Below are positions 23,764 through 32,390 of a stretch of 64,000 nt of DNA, piece after piece; position 1 is the first letter of the stretch, and each line of letters opens with the position of its first letter. The position numbers and the translations under genes were made by a program. Below the pieces are notes generated by a model. That model searched no databases and had not been told where the DNA came from. It saw nothing but the letters and a program-made list of their open reading frames with translations. The DNA is from Ornithinimicrobium avium (GTDB lineage: Bacteria; Actinomycetota; Actinomycetes; Actinomycetales; Dermatophilaceae): contig NZ_CP031229.1 of the NCBI RefSeq assembly GCF_003351765.1, positions 2,914,001 to 2,978,000 of the forward strand, in the 5' to 3' direction.

Positions 23764-25521
23764 TCAGCCTCGCCGCGACACGCGGGCGCGGCGCCGCCAG
23801 CGCCACTCCTGCAGCTGACGCACGACCCAGGCGGTCGCGACCTCGCGGCCGGTGGCGACGTACTCCACCGCGGAGTCGTGGAAGAGCGTGGCCTGGGCGA
23901 CCACGAGGTCCTGCTCGCGGCCGAGCAGCAGCACCGAGTCGCCCTCCTGCAGCGTCTGGTCCAGGGGTGGGGTGAAGATCCGCCGCCCCTCGCGCACGAG
24001 CAGCGACGGGAACGCCGCCAGCCGTACGTCGCGGTCGTCCGGGTCCCGCAGCAGGTCGCCGATCGTCAGGTCGTGGGTGCGCATCCAGCGGACCGCCGCA
24101 GGAGCGTGCGTCGGGTCGAGGTCCAGCCGGGTGCTCACCGGGGTCTCGTCCCCGACGACCGCGACGATCTCGTCCATGACGTGGGCGTCCCAGTCGTCGT
24201 CCTCGTGCAGGACGTGGTCGATGAAGCTCCAGTAGTTGGGCGAGGTGATGCGGGCCACCGCCTCGCGCGCCAGCAGCTCGGTCGGCACGAACACGGAGTC
24301 GGCGTCGAAGGCCCGCAGCGGCGCCTCGTTGACCGCGGAGTTCTGCCGGACCGCGATGAACAGGTCGTCGTTCTCGATGCGGGCGTGGGCCGCCATCGCC
24401 ATGTTGACGATGTCCGACTCGGCGCCGGCGATGAAGCCCACCGCGTCGGTGACGTCGGGACGGCCGTCTGCCGGGTCGACGAGGACCACGTCGAGGCCGG
24501 CGATCTCCAGGTCGCGGGTGACCTCGAAGCCGAAGGCCCCGTCGGCGCACACGACCCAGTGGCCCTCGGTGAGGTGCTCGAGCTTGTTGGGCAGCTCGGT
24601 GCCGCGCGGGCTCATCAGCCAGGACGCGAGCCGGAAGCCGGCCGGGCGGCGCAGCGCCATCACCAGGTAGGCGCCGTAGCGGTCGAAGGGGTTGATCACC
24701 ACGTCCGCGGCGAAGTCGTGCATCTGCTGGGCGTGCTCCCGGTCGCTGGACCGGGCGATGACCATGAGCTCGGGGCGCAGCAGGTTGACGCTCATCACGA
24801 CGGACAGGTTGGTCTCGTCGTTGTCGGTGAGCGCCAGGACCGCCTCGCAGTGGTCGTGCGCGAGGCCGGCCATCCCCAGCACCCTCGGATCTCGTCCGCT
24901 GGCGGCGAGGGCCGGCACGTCGCTGGTGTAGCCGTCCAGGGCCAGCCGTTCGATCCGGTCCAGGCTGCTGTCGAGGACGACGAACTCCCGCCCCTGGTCC
25001 TCCAGCGCCCGGCACACAGCCTCGCCCGCCTGCCCGTAGCCGACCACGAGGACGAAGGGCGCGTTGATCCGCCGCACCTTCCGGCTGAACCGCTGCACCT
25101 GGATCGCCCGGCGGAAGGTGTGCTCCTGGGCGAGGCCCAGCAGCGCACCGAGGCTGTAGGACCACGCGAGCACGCTGGCGTAGATGGTGAGCGTGACCCA
25201 GATCCGCTGCGCGTAGGAGAACGCGTGCGGCACCTCGCCGTAGCCGATCGTCAGACCGGTGTAGCTGATGACGTAGAAGGAGTCGAAGACCGACAGCCGC
25301 TCGGGGTTCTCCGGCGACCCGGGCATGGCCGACAGCCCGAACGTCATGACCGCGAAGACCCCGACGAGCACCCCGAGCGGCACCCGCAGCCGCCGCAGCA
25401 CGAGGAAGACGGCGTCGGTCGCCGGTGGCTCCCGCGGCACGTCGACACGGACCCGGCGCAGCGAGTCGGGCCGGTTGCGCGCGCGCTTGCCCCTGGGGAG
25501 CAGCTGCAGCAGGTTGACCAT
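23764..25521 (-). CDS. Potassium channel with RCK/TrkA-N domains
   Basis: This 585-residue protein has two transmembrane helices (about 45-65 and 105-130) flanking a pore loop with the K+ filter TIGYG (in TGLTIGYGE). A cytoplasmic RCK/TrkA-N domain follows with VVGYGQAGEAVC and VVLDSS. A second RCK-like domain starts near WVVCADGAFGFEV, and a C-terminal TrkA-C-like segment is seen near LREGRRIF-type sequence (LLVREGRRIFTPP). This is a ligand-gated K+ channel of the inner membrane. It is transcribed with the small DUF6394 gene just upstream, 27 bases apart, which may be an accessory subunit. ATG at 25521 is the first start. Confidence 0.9.
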   Translation of the reverse strand: MVNLLQLLPRGKRARNRPDSLRRVRVDVPREPPATDAVFLVLRRLRVPLGVLVGVFAVMTFGLSAMPGSPENPERLSVFDSFYVISYTGLTIGYGEVPHAFSYAQRIWVTLTIYASVLAWSYSLGALLGLAQEHTFRRAIQVQRFSRKVRRINAPFVLVVGYGQAGEAVCRALEDQGREFVVLDSSLDRIERLALDGYTSDVPALAASGRDPRVLGMAGLAHDHCEAVLALTDNDETNLSVVMSVNLLRPELMVIARSSDREHAQQMHDFAADVVINPFDRYGAYLVMALRRPAGFRLASWLMSPRGTELPNKLEHLTEGHWVVCADGAFGFEVTRDLEIAGLDVVLVDPADGRPDVTDAVGFIAGAESDIVNMAMAAHARIENDDLFIAVRQNSAVNEAPLRAFDADSVFVPTELLAREAVARITSPNYWSFIDHVLHEDDDWDAHVMDEIVAVVGDETPVSTRLDLDPTHAPAAVRWMRTHDLTIGDLLRDPDDRDVRLAAFPSLLVREGRRIFTPPLDQTLQEGDSVLLLGREQDLVVAQATLFHDSAVEYVATGREVATAWVVRQLQEWRWRRRARVSRRG

Positions 25522-25548
25522 CGGGTATGCGGTGGTGCCGGCGGCCGG

Positions 25549-25935
25549 TCAGCGGCGCCGGTAGGAGACGGTCTCGACCACGAGCAGGATGACCGAGACG
25601 AAGTTGGCCAGCAGCGCGCCGGCGGCGATCGAGACGACGCTGGCCATGTGCTGGTCGGTGAGCCCGGCGGGGTCGACGTGCGAGGCCCAGATCCACACCA
25701 GGGCCGCGATGATCAGCTGGATGCTGGCGACGAGGCTGGTCGCCAGGTGCACCGCCCCGATCTGGGTGCGGTCGCCGAACTTGAGGATGGTGGCGATGAT
25801 GTTGACCGCCACGGCGGCATAGAGCTCGTAGACGTTGTGCAGATGGGCGTTGTCGATCTCACCGATCACGTAGCCGAAGTTCAGCGTCGCCGCCAGCAGC
25901 ACGAAGAATCCGAAGACGACCTTCTCGAGGTTCAC
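25549..25935 (-). CDS. DUF6394 four-helix membrane protein
   Basis: This 128-residue protein has four predicted membrane helices. It contains FGYVIGEIDNAHLHNVYELY, rich in acidic residues and histidine between helices one and two. It fits DUF6394, of unknown function. GTG at 25935 lies seven bases after TAGGGT, with no ribosome-binding site, so the message is likely leaderless. It is the first gene of a pair with the K+ channel, so a role in channel assembly or gating is a reasonable guess. Confidence 0.75.
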   Translation of the reverse strand: MNLEKVVFGFFVLLAATLNFGYVIGEIDNAHLHNVYELYAAVAVNIIATILKFGDRTQIGAVHLATSLVASIQLIIAALVWIWASHVDPAGLTDQHMASVVSIAAGALLANFVSVILLVVETVSYRRR

Positions 25936-25942
25936 ACGGTCG

Positions 25943-25948
25943 ACCCTA
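25943..25948 (-). promoter_or_regulatory. -10 hexamer (TAGGGT), leaderless
   Basis: TAGGGT on the minus strand ends seven bases before the GTG at 25935. Confidence 0.45.
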
Positions 25949-25980
25949 ACGCCGACCGTGCGTCAGGGGCGGTTCCTACC

Positions 25981-26715
25981 ATGAGCGTCGTGGATCTCAC
26001 CCTCGCCCAGCGGCTGGCGCGTTCGCTCATGGACGAGCACGGCCTGACCGGCTGGACCTTCGACTTCGACCGGGCCCGCGTGCGCGCCGGCGCCTGCCAC
26101 TTCGCCGACCGACGGATCACCCTGAGCCGGGCGCTCACCGCGGCCCACGACGAGGCGGAGGTGCGGGAGACGGTGCTGCACGAGATCGCGCACGCCCTCG
26201 TGGGCCCGCGGCACGGGCACGACGAGGTATGGCGCCGCCGTGCCGTCGCGATCGGGGCCAGCGGGCAGCGGTGCTACACCGCCGACGAGCCGGTCGTGCC
26301 CGGCCGCTGGCAGGGCCGGTGCGCCGCCGGCCACGTCGTGCACCGCCACCGCAGGCCCGCCCGGCTCCTGCTCTGCACGCGCTGCCGCGCGGTCCCGGAC
26401 GAGGACCGGGTGCTGCGCTGGACGCTGGACGGCGTGCCGGTCGACCACACGCTGCTCGGCAGCGCCGTGGCCCGGGACCTCGAGCACCTGCGGGCCAGAG
26501 CGCGCGGCGAGGCCGCCCCGGTGGGCGGCCCGACGATGCTCCCGGCGGGCGCGCTGGTGCGGATCACCGCCGCCGGGCGCTACCACGGGGTCTCCGGAAG
26601 GGTGGTGCGCCGCGGTCGCTCCCGCTACCTGGTCCAGGTGGTCGGCCAGCGCCTCTACGTGCCCTTCCCGCTCGTCGAGCCGGTGCGCGAGACCGGTGCC
26701 CGGGCCCGACCGTGA
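25981..26715 (+). CDS. SprT-like zinc metallopeptidase-domain protein
   Basis: This 244-residue protein has a SprT-like domain with the zinc motif HEIAHALVG (HExxH) near residue 66 and a further conserved GHDEVWRRRA. A probable zinc ribbon follows, with cysteines in CAAGHVVHRH and LLCTRCRAVPDEDRV. The C-terminal domain is basic (YHGVSGRVVRRGRSRYLVQV). SprT/SPRTN relatives act on DNA-bound or protein substrates; the role in bacteria is unclear. ATG at 25981 is 45 bases from the divergent DUF6394 start. Confidence 0.8.
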   Translation: MSVVDLTLAQRLARSLMDEHGLTGWTFDFDRARVRAGACHFADRRITLSRALTAAHDEAEVRETVLHEIAHALVGPRHGHDEVWRRRAVAIGASGQRCYTADEPVVPGRWQGRCAAGHVVHRHRRPARLLLCTRCRAVPDEDRVLRWTLDGVPVDHTLLGSAVARDLEHLRARARGEAAPVGGPTMLPAGALVRITAAGRYHGVSGRVVRRGRSRYLVQVVGQRLYVPFPLVEPVRETGARARP

Positions 26716-26742
26716 CCAATTCGTGACCACACAGTCGTGACT
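26711..26742 (+). promoter_or_regulatory. Three CGTGAC repeats upstream of the sugar operon
   Basis: CGTGACC occurs at 26711 and 26722 and CGTGACT at 26736, all in the same direction, before the solute-binding-protein gene. They may be operator half-sites; no inverted partner was seen. Confidence 0.35.
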
Positions 26743-26846
26743 CAGGACACATCCGATGGGTAGTGTCGTGGCGATGTGCGGGCTCGATGCGCGGACCCGA
26801 CCCACCGGACCGCGACGCCCGGCACCGTGAGGTGAAGGAGCCTGAC

Positions 26847-28223
26847 ATGGCGAGTTCCCGACTGCGACGCGGCTTGGTCATGGCGACGGCGGCCGCCGCC
26901 GCGTTCACCCTGACCGGATGCCTGCAGAACCCCGACGGCGGTGCCGGCGGAGGCCTGGCCGCTGACGCCGAGCCCGAGGAGGGCGACGGCGTCGTGACCG
27001 TCCTGGGCGCCTTCGGCGGCCAGGAGGAGGCGGCCTTCCTGGAGTCGATCAAGGACTTCGAGGACAGCAGCGGCATCGACGTGCAGTACGTCCCCGACCA
27101 GGACTTCACCACCACCATCCTGCTCAAGGTCAACTCCGGCGACGCCCCCGACATCGGGCTGTTCCCCCAGCCCGGCGGCGTGGAGCAGATGGTCGGCATG
27201 GGCAAGGTCATCCCGGTCGACCGGTTCCTCGACTACGACACGCTCGACTCCACGCTCGTCCCGGGCTTCCTCGACGCGGCGCGGTTCGACGGCCGCGTGT
27301 ACGCCGCCCCCATGAGGATGGCGGTCAAGTCCATCGTCTGGTACCCCAAGAAGGCCTACGACGAGGGCGGCTGGAACACCGAGCCCGCCGACCTCGGCGA
27401 GCTGGCCGACGTGGCCGACCAGATCCGCCAGGACACCGACACGCCGCCGTGGTGCATCGGCTGGGGCTCGGACCAGGCGACCGGCTGGGTCGGCACCGAC
27501 TGGGTCGAGGAGTACATGCTGCGGCTGTGGGGCCCGGACGTCTACGACGACTGGGTGGACCACCGCATCCCGTTCAACGACGAGCGCGTGGTGGCCGCGA
27601 TCGAGAAGTACGGGGAGCTGGCCAACAAGCCGGGCAACGTCCTCGGCGGCGCGACCGGCATCATCACCACGCCGTTCTCCGACGCGATGACCCCGGCCTT
27701 CGAGGACCCGCCCGGCTGCTACCTGATGCGCCAGGGCAACTTCGCCACCGGCTTCTTCCCCGAGGACGTCCAGGCCAACCTGGACGACGACATCGGCATC
27801 TACGTCTTCCCGCCGGCGGTGGACGGGTTCAAGGGCCAGCCGATCCTCGGCGGCGGCGACCTCGCGGCGGCGTTCAGCTACGACACCGACACGATCGAGT
27901 TCATGAAGTTCCTGACCTCGGACAAGTTCGGCGGCGCCTGGGCGCAGGCCGGCGGCTGGCTCAGCCCGCACAAGACCTTCGACGCCAGCCAGTACCCGGA
28001 CGAGACCACCCGGCAGATCGCCGAGATGGCCACGACCGCCGACGTCTTCCGCTACGACGCCTCCGACCTGATGCCCAAGGAGGTCGGCTCCGACACGTTC
28101 TGGAAGGGCATGGTCGACTACCAGACCGGCGACAAGACCGCGCAGGAGGCGGCCGACGCGATCGAGGCGAGCTGGCCCAAGAGCGCGGAGGACGACTCCG
28201 CGTCGGAGACAGGGTCGAACTGA
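26847..28223 (+). CDS. ABC transporter solute-binding lipoprotein (sugar type)
   Basis: This 458-residue protein has a lipoprotein signal with the lipobox LTGC (Cys at about 27). A mature family 1 sugar-binding fold follows, with residues such as SGDAPDIGLFPQPGG. It captures an oligosaccharide, probably an alpha-glucoside judging from the GH13 gene in the operon. GAAGGAG lies seven bases before ATG 26847. Acidic residues are abundant, as expected for a surface lipoprotein. It is followed by two permeases and a GH13 enzyme; no ATPase is encoded, so a shared ATPase elsewhere is needed. Confidence 0.9.
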   Translation: MASSRLRRGLVMATAAAAAFTLTGCLQNPDGGAGGGLAADAEPEEGDGVVTVLGAFGGQEEAAFLESIKDFEDSSGIDVQYVPDQDFTTTILLKVNSGDAPDIGLFPQPGGVEQMVGMGKVIPVDRFLDYDTLDSTLVPGFLDAARFDGRVYAAPMRMAVKSIVWYPKKAYDEGGWNTEPADLGELADVADQIRQDTDTPPWCIGWGSDQATGWVGTDWVEEYMLRLWGPDVYDDWVDHRIPFNDERVVAAIEKYGELANKPGNVLGGATGIITTPFSDAMTPAFEDPPGCYLMRQGNFATGFFPEDVQANLDDDIGIYVFPPAVDGFKGQPILGGGDLAAAFSYDTDTIEFMKFLTSDKFGGAWAQAGGWLSPHKTFDASQYPDETTRQIAEMATTADVFRYDASDLMPKEVGSDTFWKGMVDYQTGDKTAQEAADAIEASWPKSAEDDSASETGSN

Positions 28224-28224
28224 C

Positions 28225-29421
28225 ATGACCTCCTCCCACTCGACCCCGCCCGTGGGGCAGGACGTCCCCGAGGAGGACCCCCGGGTCGTCGACGACAACC
28301 CCGTGCAGGCGGTGCCCGACACCTCCGGGCTCCAGCCGGTGCAGCTGATCGTCGGTGTCCTGGGCGTCGCCCTGACGATCTGGGCGCTGGGCAACCTGTT
28401 CCTCGCGTTCGCCTACTACCCGGGCTGGTTCCTTGACAGCAAGATCCTGATGGGCCTGCTCGGCCTCGTCGCCGGCATCGGCGGCGCGGCGATCCTGTTC
28501 TGGTTCATCAACCTCGCCGTGGAGGCGCTGCCCCGCCGGCTGGAGCACGGGCTGGTCCCGTACGCCTTCCTGCTGCCCGGGTTCTCCCTCATCGGGCTGA
28601 TGCTGCTCTACCCGACGATCCAGACCATCCACTACAGCTTCGCCAACGCCGACAGCACCGCCTACGTCGGTCTCCAGAACTACCGCGACTTGTTCGCCGA
28701 CAGCGCGTTCTGGTCCGCGCTCCTCAACAACCTGTTGTGGATCGCGATCGTCCCGGCCATCTCGGTGGCGATCGGAGTGATCGTGGCGGTCCTGGCGGAC
28801 AAGCTCTCGGCCAGCGGCGAGAAGTGGGCCAAGAGCTTCATCTTCCTGCCGATGGCGATCAGCTTCGTGGCCGCCTCGGCGATCTGGCTGACGACCATCT
28901 ACGCCTACCAGGCGCCGGGCCGCAACCAGACGGGGGTGCTCAACGCGATCTACACCCTCATCCCCGGCACGGAGCCGCTGAACTGGCTCTCGATCGACAC
29001 CGCCCGGCTCAACAGCCTGCTGCTCATGGTCATCCTGGTGTGGCTGCAGACCGGCTTCGCGATGGTCCTGCTCAGCTCGGCCATCAAGGGCGTGCCGGAG
29101 GACACCATCGAGGCCGCCCGCATCGACGGCGCGACGGAGTGGCAGATCTTCTGGCAGGTCACCATCCCGCAGATCAAGGGCACGATCATCACCGTCTTCA
29201 TCACGGTGCTGATCCTGGTGATGAAGGTCTTCGACATCATCTACGTGCTCACCAACGGCCGGGACAACACCGACGTCATCGCGAACATGTTCTTCAACCA
29301 GCTGTTCGCCCGCGGGCAGGCCGGCATCGCCAGCGCGCTCGTCGTCGTGCTGCTGATCGCCGTCATCCCGGTCCTGATCTACCAGGTCAAGCAGTTCCGC
29401 GAGCAGGAGGCCATGCGATGA
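28225..29421 (+). CDS. ABC sugar-transporter permease 1 (MalF-like)
   Basis: This 398-residue protein has about eight membrane helices. The first two (about 45-65 and 75-95) are extra compared with the minimal MalF/UgpA core. The ATPase-docking EAA loop reads EAARIDGATEWQIFWQVTIP. It forms the membrane channel with the next gene. ATG at 28225 lies one base after the previous stop, so they are co-translated. The stop overlaps the following permease as ATGA. Confidence 0.9.
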   Translation: MTSSHSTPPVGQDVPEEDPRVVDDNPVQAVPDTSGLQPVQLIVGVLGVALTIWALGNLFLAFAYYPGWFLDSKILMGLLGLVAGIGGAAILFWFINLAVEALPRRLEHGLVPYAFLLPGFSLIGLMLLYPTIQTIHYSFANADSTAYVGLQNYRDLFADSAFWSALLNNLLWIAIVPAISVAIGVIVAVLADKLSASGEKWAKSFIFLPMAISFVAASAIWLTTIYAYQAPGRNQTGVLNAIYTLIPGTEPLNWLSIDTARLNSLLLMVILVWLQTGFAMVLLSSAIKGVPEDTIEAARIDGATEWQIFWQVTIPQIKGTIITVFITVLILVMKVFDIIYVLTNGRDNTDVIANMFFNQLFARGQAGIASALVVVLLIAVIPVLIYQVKQFREQEAMR

Positions 29422-30320
29422 GCGCCACGACGGCAACCCCCGCCACCCCGGTGGCCCCCAAGCGGCACGGGGCGGGACGGCTCAAGGACGGGCGGCCCCG
29501 CAGCCCGTTCTCGATGGTGGTCATGTTCCTGCTGGCCCTCCTGTGGACGCTGCCCACCATCGGCCTGCTTGTCACCAGCCTGCGCACCCGCGACGCGGCC
29601 GCCACCTCCGGGTGGTGGGAGGCGCTGTGGAAGGGCGGCTGGACGGTCGACAACTATTCACGGGTCATCGACCAGGCGGACCTGGGCAACGCCTTCCTCA
29701 ACGGGATCCTGGTGGCCGTCCCGGCCACGATCATCCCGGTGATGTTCGCCGCGTTCGCCGCCTACGCGTTCACGTTCATGGACTTCTGGGGCAAGGACCT
29801 GCTGTTCATCATCATCGTCGCGGTGATGGTCGTCCCGCTGCAGTCGGCGCTGGCGCCGCTGCTGGACCTGCTTGGCCCGCGCGGCCTGGGCATCTCCGGC
29901 ACCTACCTGGCGGTCTGGCTGCTGCACACAGGCTTCGGTATGCCGTTGTGCATCTACGTGCTGCGCAACTACATGGCCTCGCTGCCCTTCAGCGTGGTCG
30001 AGTCGGCACGCATCGACGGCTGCACCAACTTCCAGATCTTCTGGAAGCTGATCGCCCCGATGGCCATGCCGGCGATGGCGGCCTTCGCCACCCTGCAGTT
30101 CCTGTGGGTGTGGAACGACCTGCTCATCGCCAAGCTGTTCCTGTCCGACTCCAACACCACGGTGATCGTCAAGCTCCAGCAGCTGCTGGGGACCCAGGGT
30201 CAGGGCGCCGAGCTGCTGACCGCGGGCGCGTTCATCTCGATCATCCTGCCCATGGTCGTCTTCTTCGTGCTCCAGAACTTCCTGGTGCGCGGGATGACCT
30301 CGGGCGCGGTCAAGGGTTGA
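29418..30320 (+). CDS. ABC sugar-transporter permease 2 (MalG-like)
   Basis: This 300-residue protein has six membrane helices and the EAA loop ESARIDGCTNFQIFWKLIAP. It pairs with the preceding permease to form the transport channel. ATG at 29418 overlaps the upstream stop by four bases, with AGGAGG upstream. The 3' end overlaps the GH13 gene at TTGA. Confidence 0.9.
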   Translation: MSATTATPATPVAPKRHGAGRLKDGRPRSPFSMVVMFLLALLWTLPTIGLLVTSLRTRDAAATSGWWEALWKGGWTVDNYSRVIDQADLGNAFLNGILVAVPATIIPVMFAAFAAYAFTFMDFWGKDLLFIIIVAVMVVPLQSALAPLLDLLGPRGLGISGTYLAVWLLHTGFGMPLCIYVLRNYMASLPFSVVESARIDGCTNFQIFWKLIAPMAMPAMAAFATLQFLWVWNDLLIAKLFLSDSNTTVIVKLQQLLGTQGQGAELLTAGAFISIILPMVVFFVLQNFLVRGMTSGAVKG

Positions 30321-32311
30321 CCCCGCAGGGCAGCTGGCCGGAGGGCCTTCCCCCCGAGGTGCACGAGCGCCTCGAGGGGACTCTCCGGCCGCTTCCTGCG
30401 CACCGGCGGACCACCTTCCTCCTGCGGGTCGCGCGGTGGTGGGAGGACCTGCTGGCCGGCCTCACCCCCTACCCCGACCCCCTCGCCGTCGCCGGCCGGG
30501 CGCTCGAGCTGGCCGCGAGCGCCTACCGGGACCGGGACGAGGAGCTGCACCTGCTGGACGAGCGGCGCTCGCTGGAGCCGGACTGGTTCCAGCGGCCCGA
30601 GGTGGTCGGCTACGCCGCGTACGCCGAGCGGCTGGCGCCGGAGGGAACGGGCCTGGCGGGGGTGGCGGGCACCGTCGGGCACCTCAAGGAGCTCGGGGTG
30701 CGCTACCTGCACCTCATGCCGCTGCTCCAGCCGCGGCCGGCGCCCAACGACGGCGGCTACGCGGTCGCCGACTTCCGTCGGGTGCGCGAGGACCTCGGCA
30801 CGATGGAGGACCTGCGCGCCCTGGCCACGACGCTGCGCGGCGAAGGCATCAGCCTGTGCCTCGACCTCGTCCTCAACCACGTCGCCCGCGAGCACCCGTG
30901 GGCGGTGGCCGCACGGGCGGGCGAGGAGCGCTACCGCGCCTACTTCCACGTCTTCCCCGACCGGACCATCCCGGACCGCTACGAGGCCTCGCTGCCCGAG
31001 GTCTTCCCCGACTTCGCACCCGGCAGCTTCACCTGGGACGAGGACCTCCAGGGGTGGGTGTGGACCACCTTCAACAGCTTCCAGTGGGACCTGGCCTGGG
31101 ACAACCCCGACGTCTTCTGCGAGCTGGCCGACGTCGTGCTCTTCCTGGCCAACCAGGGTGTGGAGGTGCTGCGGCTGGACGCCATCGCCTTCCTCTGGAA
31201 GCGGATGGGCACCGCCTGCCAGAACGAGCCCGAGGTGCACCAGCTCACCCAGGCGCTGCGCGCGCTGGCGCGGATCGCGGCCCCGGCCGTGGTCTTCAAG
31301 GCCGAGGCGATCGTCGCCCCGGACGACGTCGTGCACTACCTCGGGCAGGGGCGCCACCACGGCAAGGTCTCCGACCTCGCCTACCACAACAGCCTCATGG
31401 TGCAGGTGTGGTCGATGCTCGCCTGCCGCGACAGCCGGCTGGCCACGCACGCCCTGGCGAGGGTGCCGGCCGTGCCCTCGACGACGGCGTGGATCACCTA
31501 CCTGCGCTGCCACGACGACATCGGCTGGGCGGTCGACGACGCCGACGCCCGGGCGGTGATGGCCGACGGTGCGGGGCACCGGGTCTTCCTGTCCGACTAC
31601 TACTCCGGGCAGTTCCCGGGGTCGACCGCGCAGGGCCTGGTCTTCCAGCACAACCCCGCGACCGGCGACCGCCGCATCAGCGGGTCGGCGGCCTCGCTGG
31701 CCGGCCTGGGCACGGCGCTGGACCTCCTCGACCTCGCGGCGAACCTGGAGGCTCAGGAGGAGGCGGTGCACGAGGTCGACCTGGCGGTCGCCCGGGTGCT
31801 GCTCGGGTATGCCGTGGTGTACGGCTTCGGCGGTCTCCCGGTGATCTGGTCGGGCGACGAGGTGGCCCAGCTCAACGACGCGGACTGGGCCGCGGTGCCC
31901 GAGCACGCCGGCGACAACCGGTGGGCGCACCGGCCGCGGCTGGACAGGGGGCGGGTGCGGCAGGCCGAGGCGGACCCGGACTCGGCGCCGGGCCGTGTGT
32001 GGGCGGGTATGCGCCACCTCGCCACGGTGCGGGCCTCCCTGCCGCACCTGCACGCCAGCGTGCCGGCCGAGCCCGTCGCGGCGCCGGACCGCGGCGTGTT
32101 CGCGGTCCTGCGGCGCCACCCGCTGGGCCCGATGCTCGGTCTCTACAACGTCACCGAGGAGCCGCGGCAGGTGCCGGGCTGGTGGGTCCGCGAGCACGGG
32201 CTGCCGCCCGAGCAGTCGGTCGACGCGCTGAACGGCTACCCGCCCAACCTCAGCCCCGACGGGGGCGTCCACCTCTCGACCTACCAGCCGGTCTGGCTCG
32301 TCCGAGCCTGA
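30317..32311 (+). CDS. Amylosucrase-like GH13 enzyme
   Basis: This 664-residue protein is a family 13 alpha-glucosidase/transglycosidase of the amylosucrase type. Conserved blocks are LDLVLNH, VLRLDAIAF (nucleophile Asp288), VFKAEAIV (acid/base Glu330) and RCHDDIGW (Asp400). The N-terminal helical domain with RTTFLLRVARWWEDLL is typical of amylosucrases and sucrose phosphorylase relatives. It likely cleaves sucrose or a maltooligosaccharide, and could add glucosyl units to glucan. TTG at 30317 overlaps the permease stop, which couples translation. No secretion signal is seen, so it acts inside the cell on the imported sugar. Confidence 0.85.
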   Translation: MTPQGSWPEGLPPEVHERLEGTLRPLPAHRRTTFLLRVARWWEDLLAGLTPYPDPLAVAGRALELAASAYRDRDEELHLLDERRSLEPDWFQRPEVVGYAAYAERLAPEGTGLAGVAGTVGHLKELGVRYLHLMPLLQPRPAPNDGGYAVADFRRVREDLGTMEDLRALATTLRGEGISLCLDLVLNHVAREHPWAVAARAGEERYRAYFHVFPDRTIPDRYEASLPEVFPDFAPGSFTWDEDLQGWVWTTFNSFQWDLAWDNPDVFCELADVVLFLANQGVEVLRLDAIAFLWKRMGTACQNEPEVHQLTQALRALARIAAPAVVFKAEAIVAPDDVVHYLGQGRHHGKVSDLAYHNSLMVQVWSMLACRDSRLATHALARVPAVPSTTAWITYLRCHDDIGWAVDDADARAVMADGAGHRVFLSDYYSGQFPGSTAQGLVFQHNPATGDRRISGSAASLAGLGTALDLLDLAANLEAQEEAVHEVDLAVARVLLGYAVVYGFGGLPVIWSGDEVAQLNDADWAAVPEHAGDNRWAHRPRLDRGRVRQAEADPDSAPGRVWAGMRHLATVRASLPHLHASVPAEPVAAPDRGVFAVLRRHPLGPMLGLYNVTEEPRQVPGWWVREHGLPPEQSVDALNGYPPNLSPDGGVHLSTYQPVWLVRA

Positions 32312-32377
32312 GCCTGTCCCGACCCCGGGCTCGGTCCTGGGCGACGTGGCCAGCGCTCACGGCGGCATCGACGCGTC

Positions 32378-32383
32378 TACGCT
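32378..32383 (+). promoter_or_regulatory. -10 hexamer (TACGCT), leaderless
   Basis: TACGCT ends seven bases before the ATG at 32391 of the Mur-ligase-like gene. Confidence 0.5.
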
Positions 32384-32390
32384 GAGCGCC

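Noticed and set aside
25981..26806. Long minus-strand frames opposite SprT and the sugar-transport genes
   Set aside because: Their codons mirror the real genes; high GC leaves antisense frames open, and no start signal or domain supports them.
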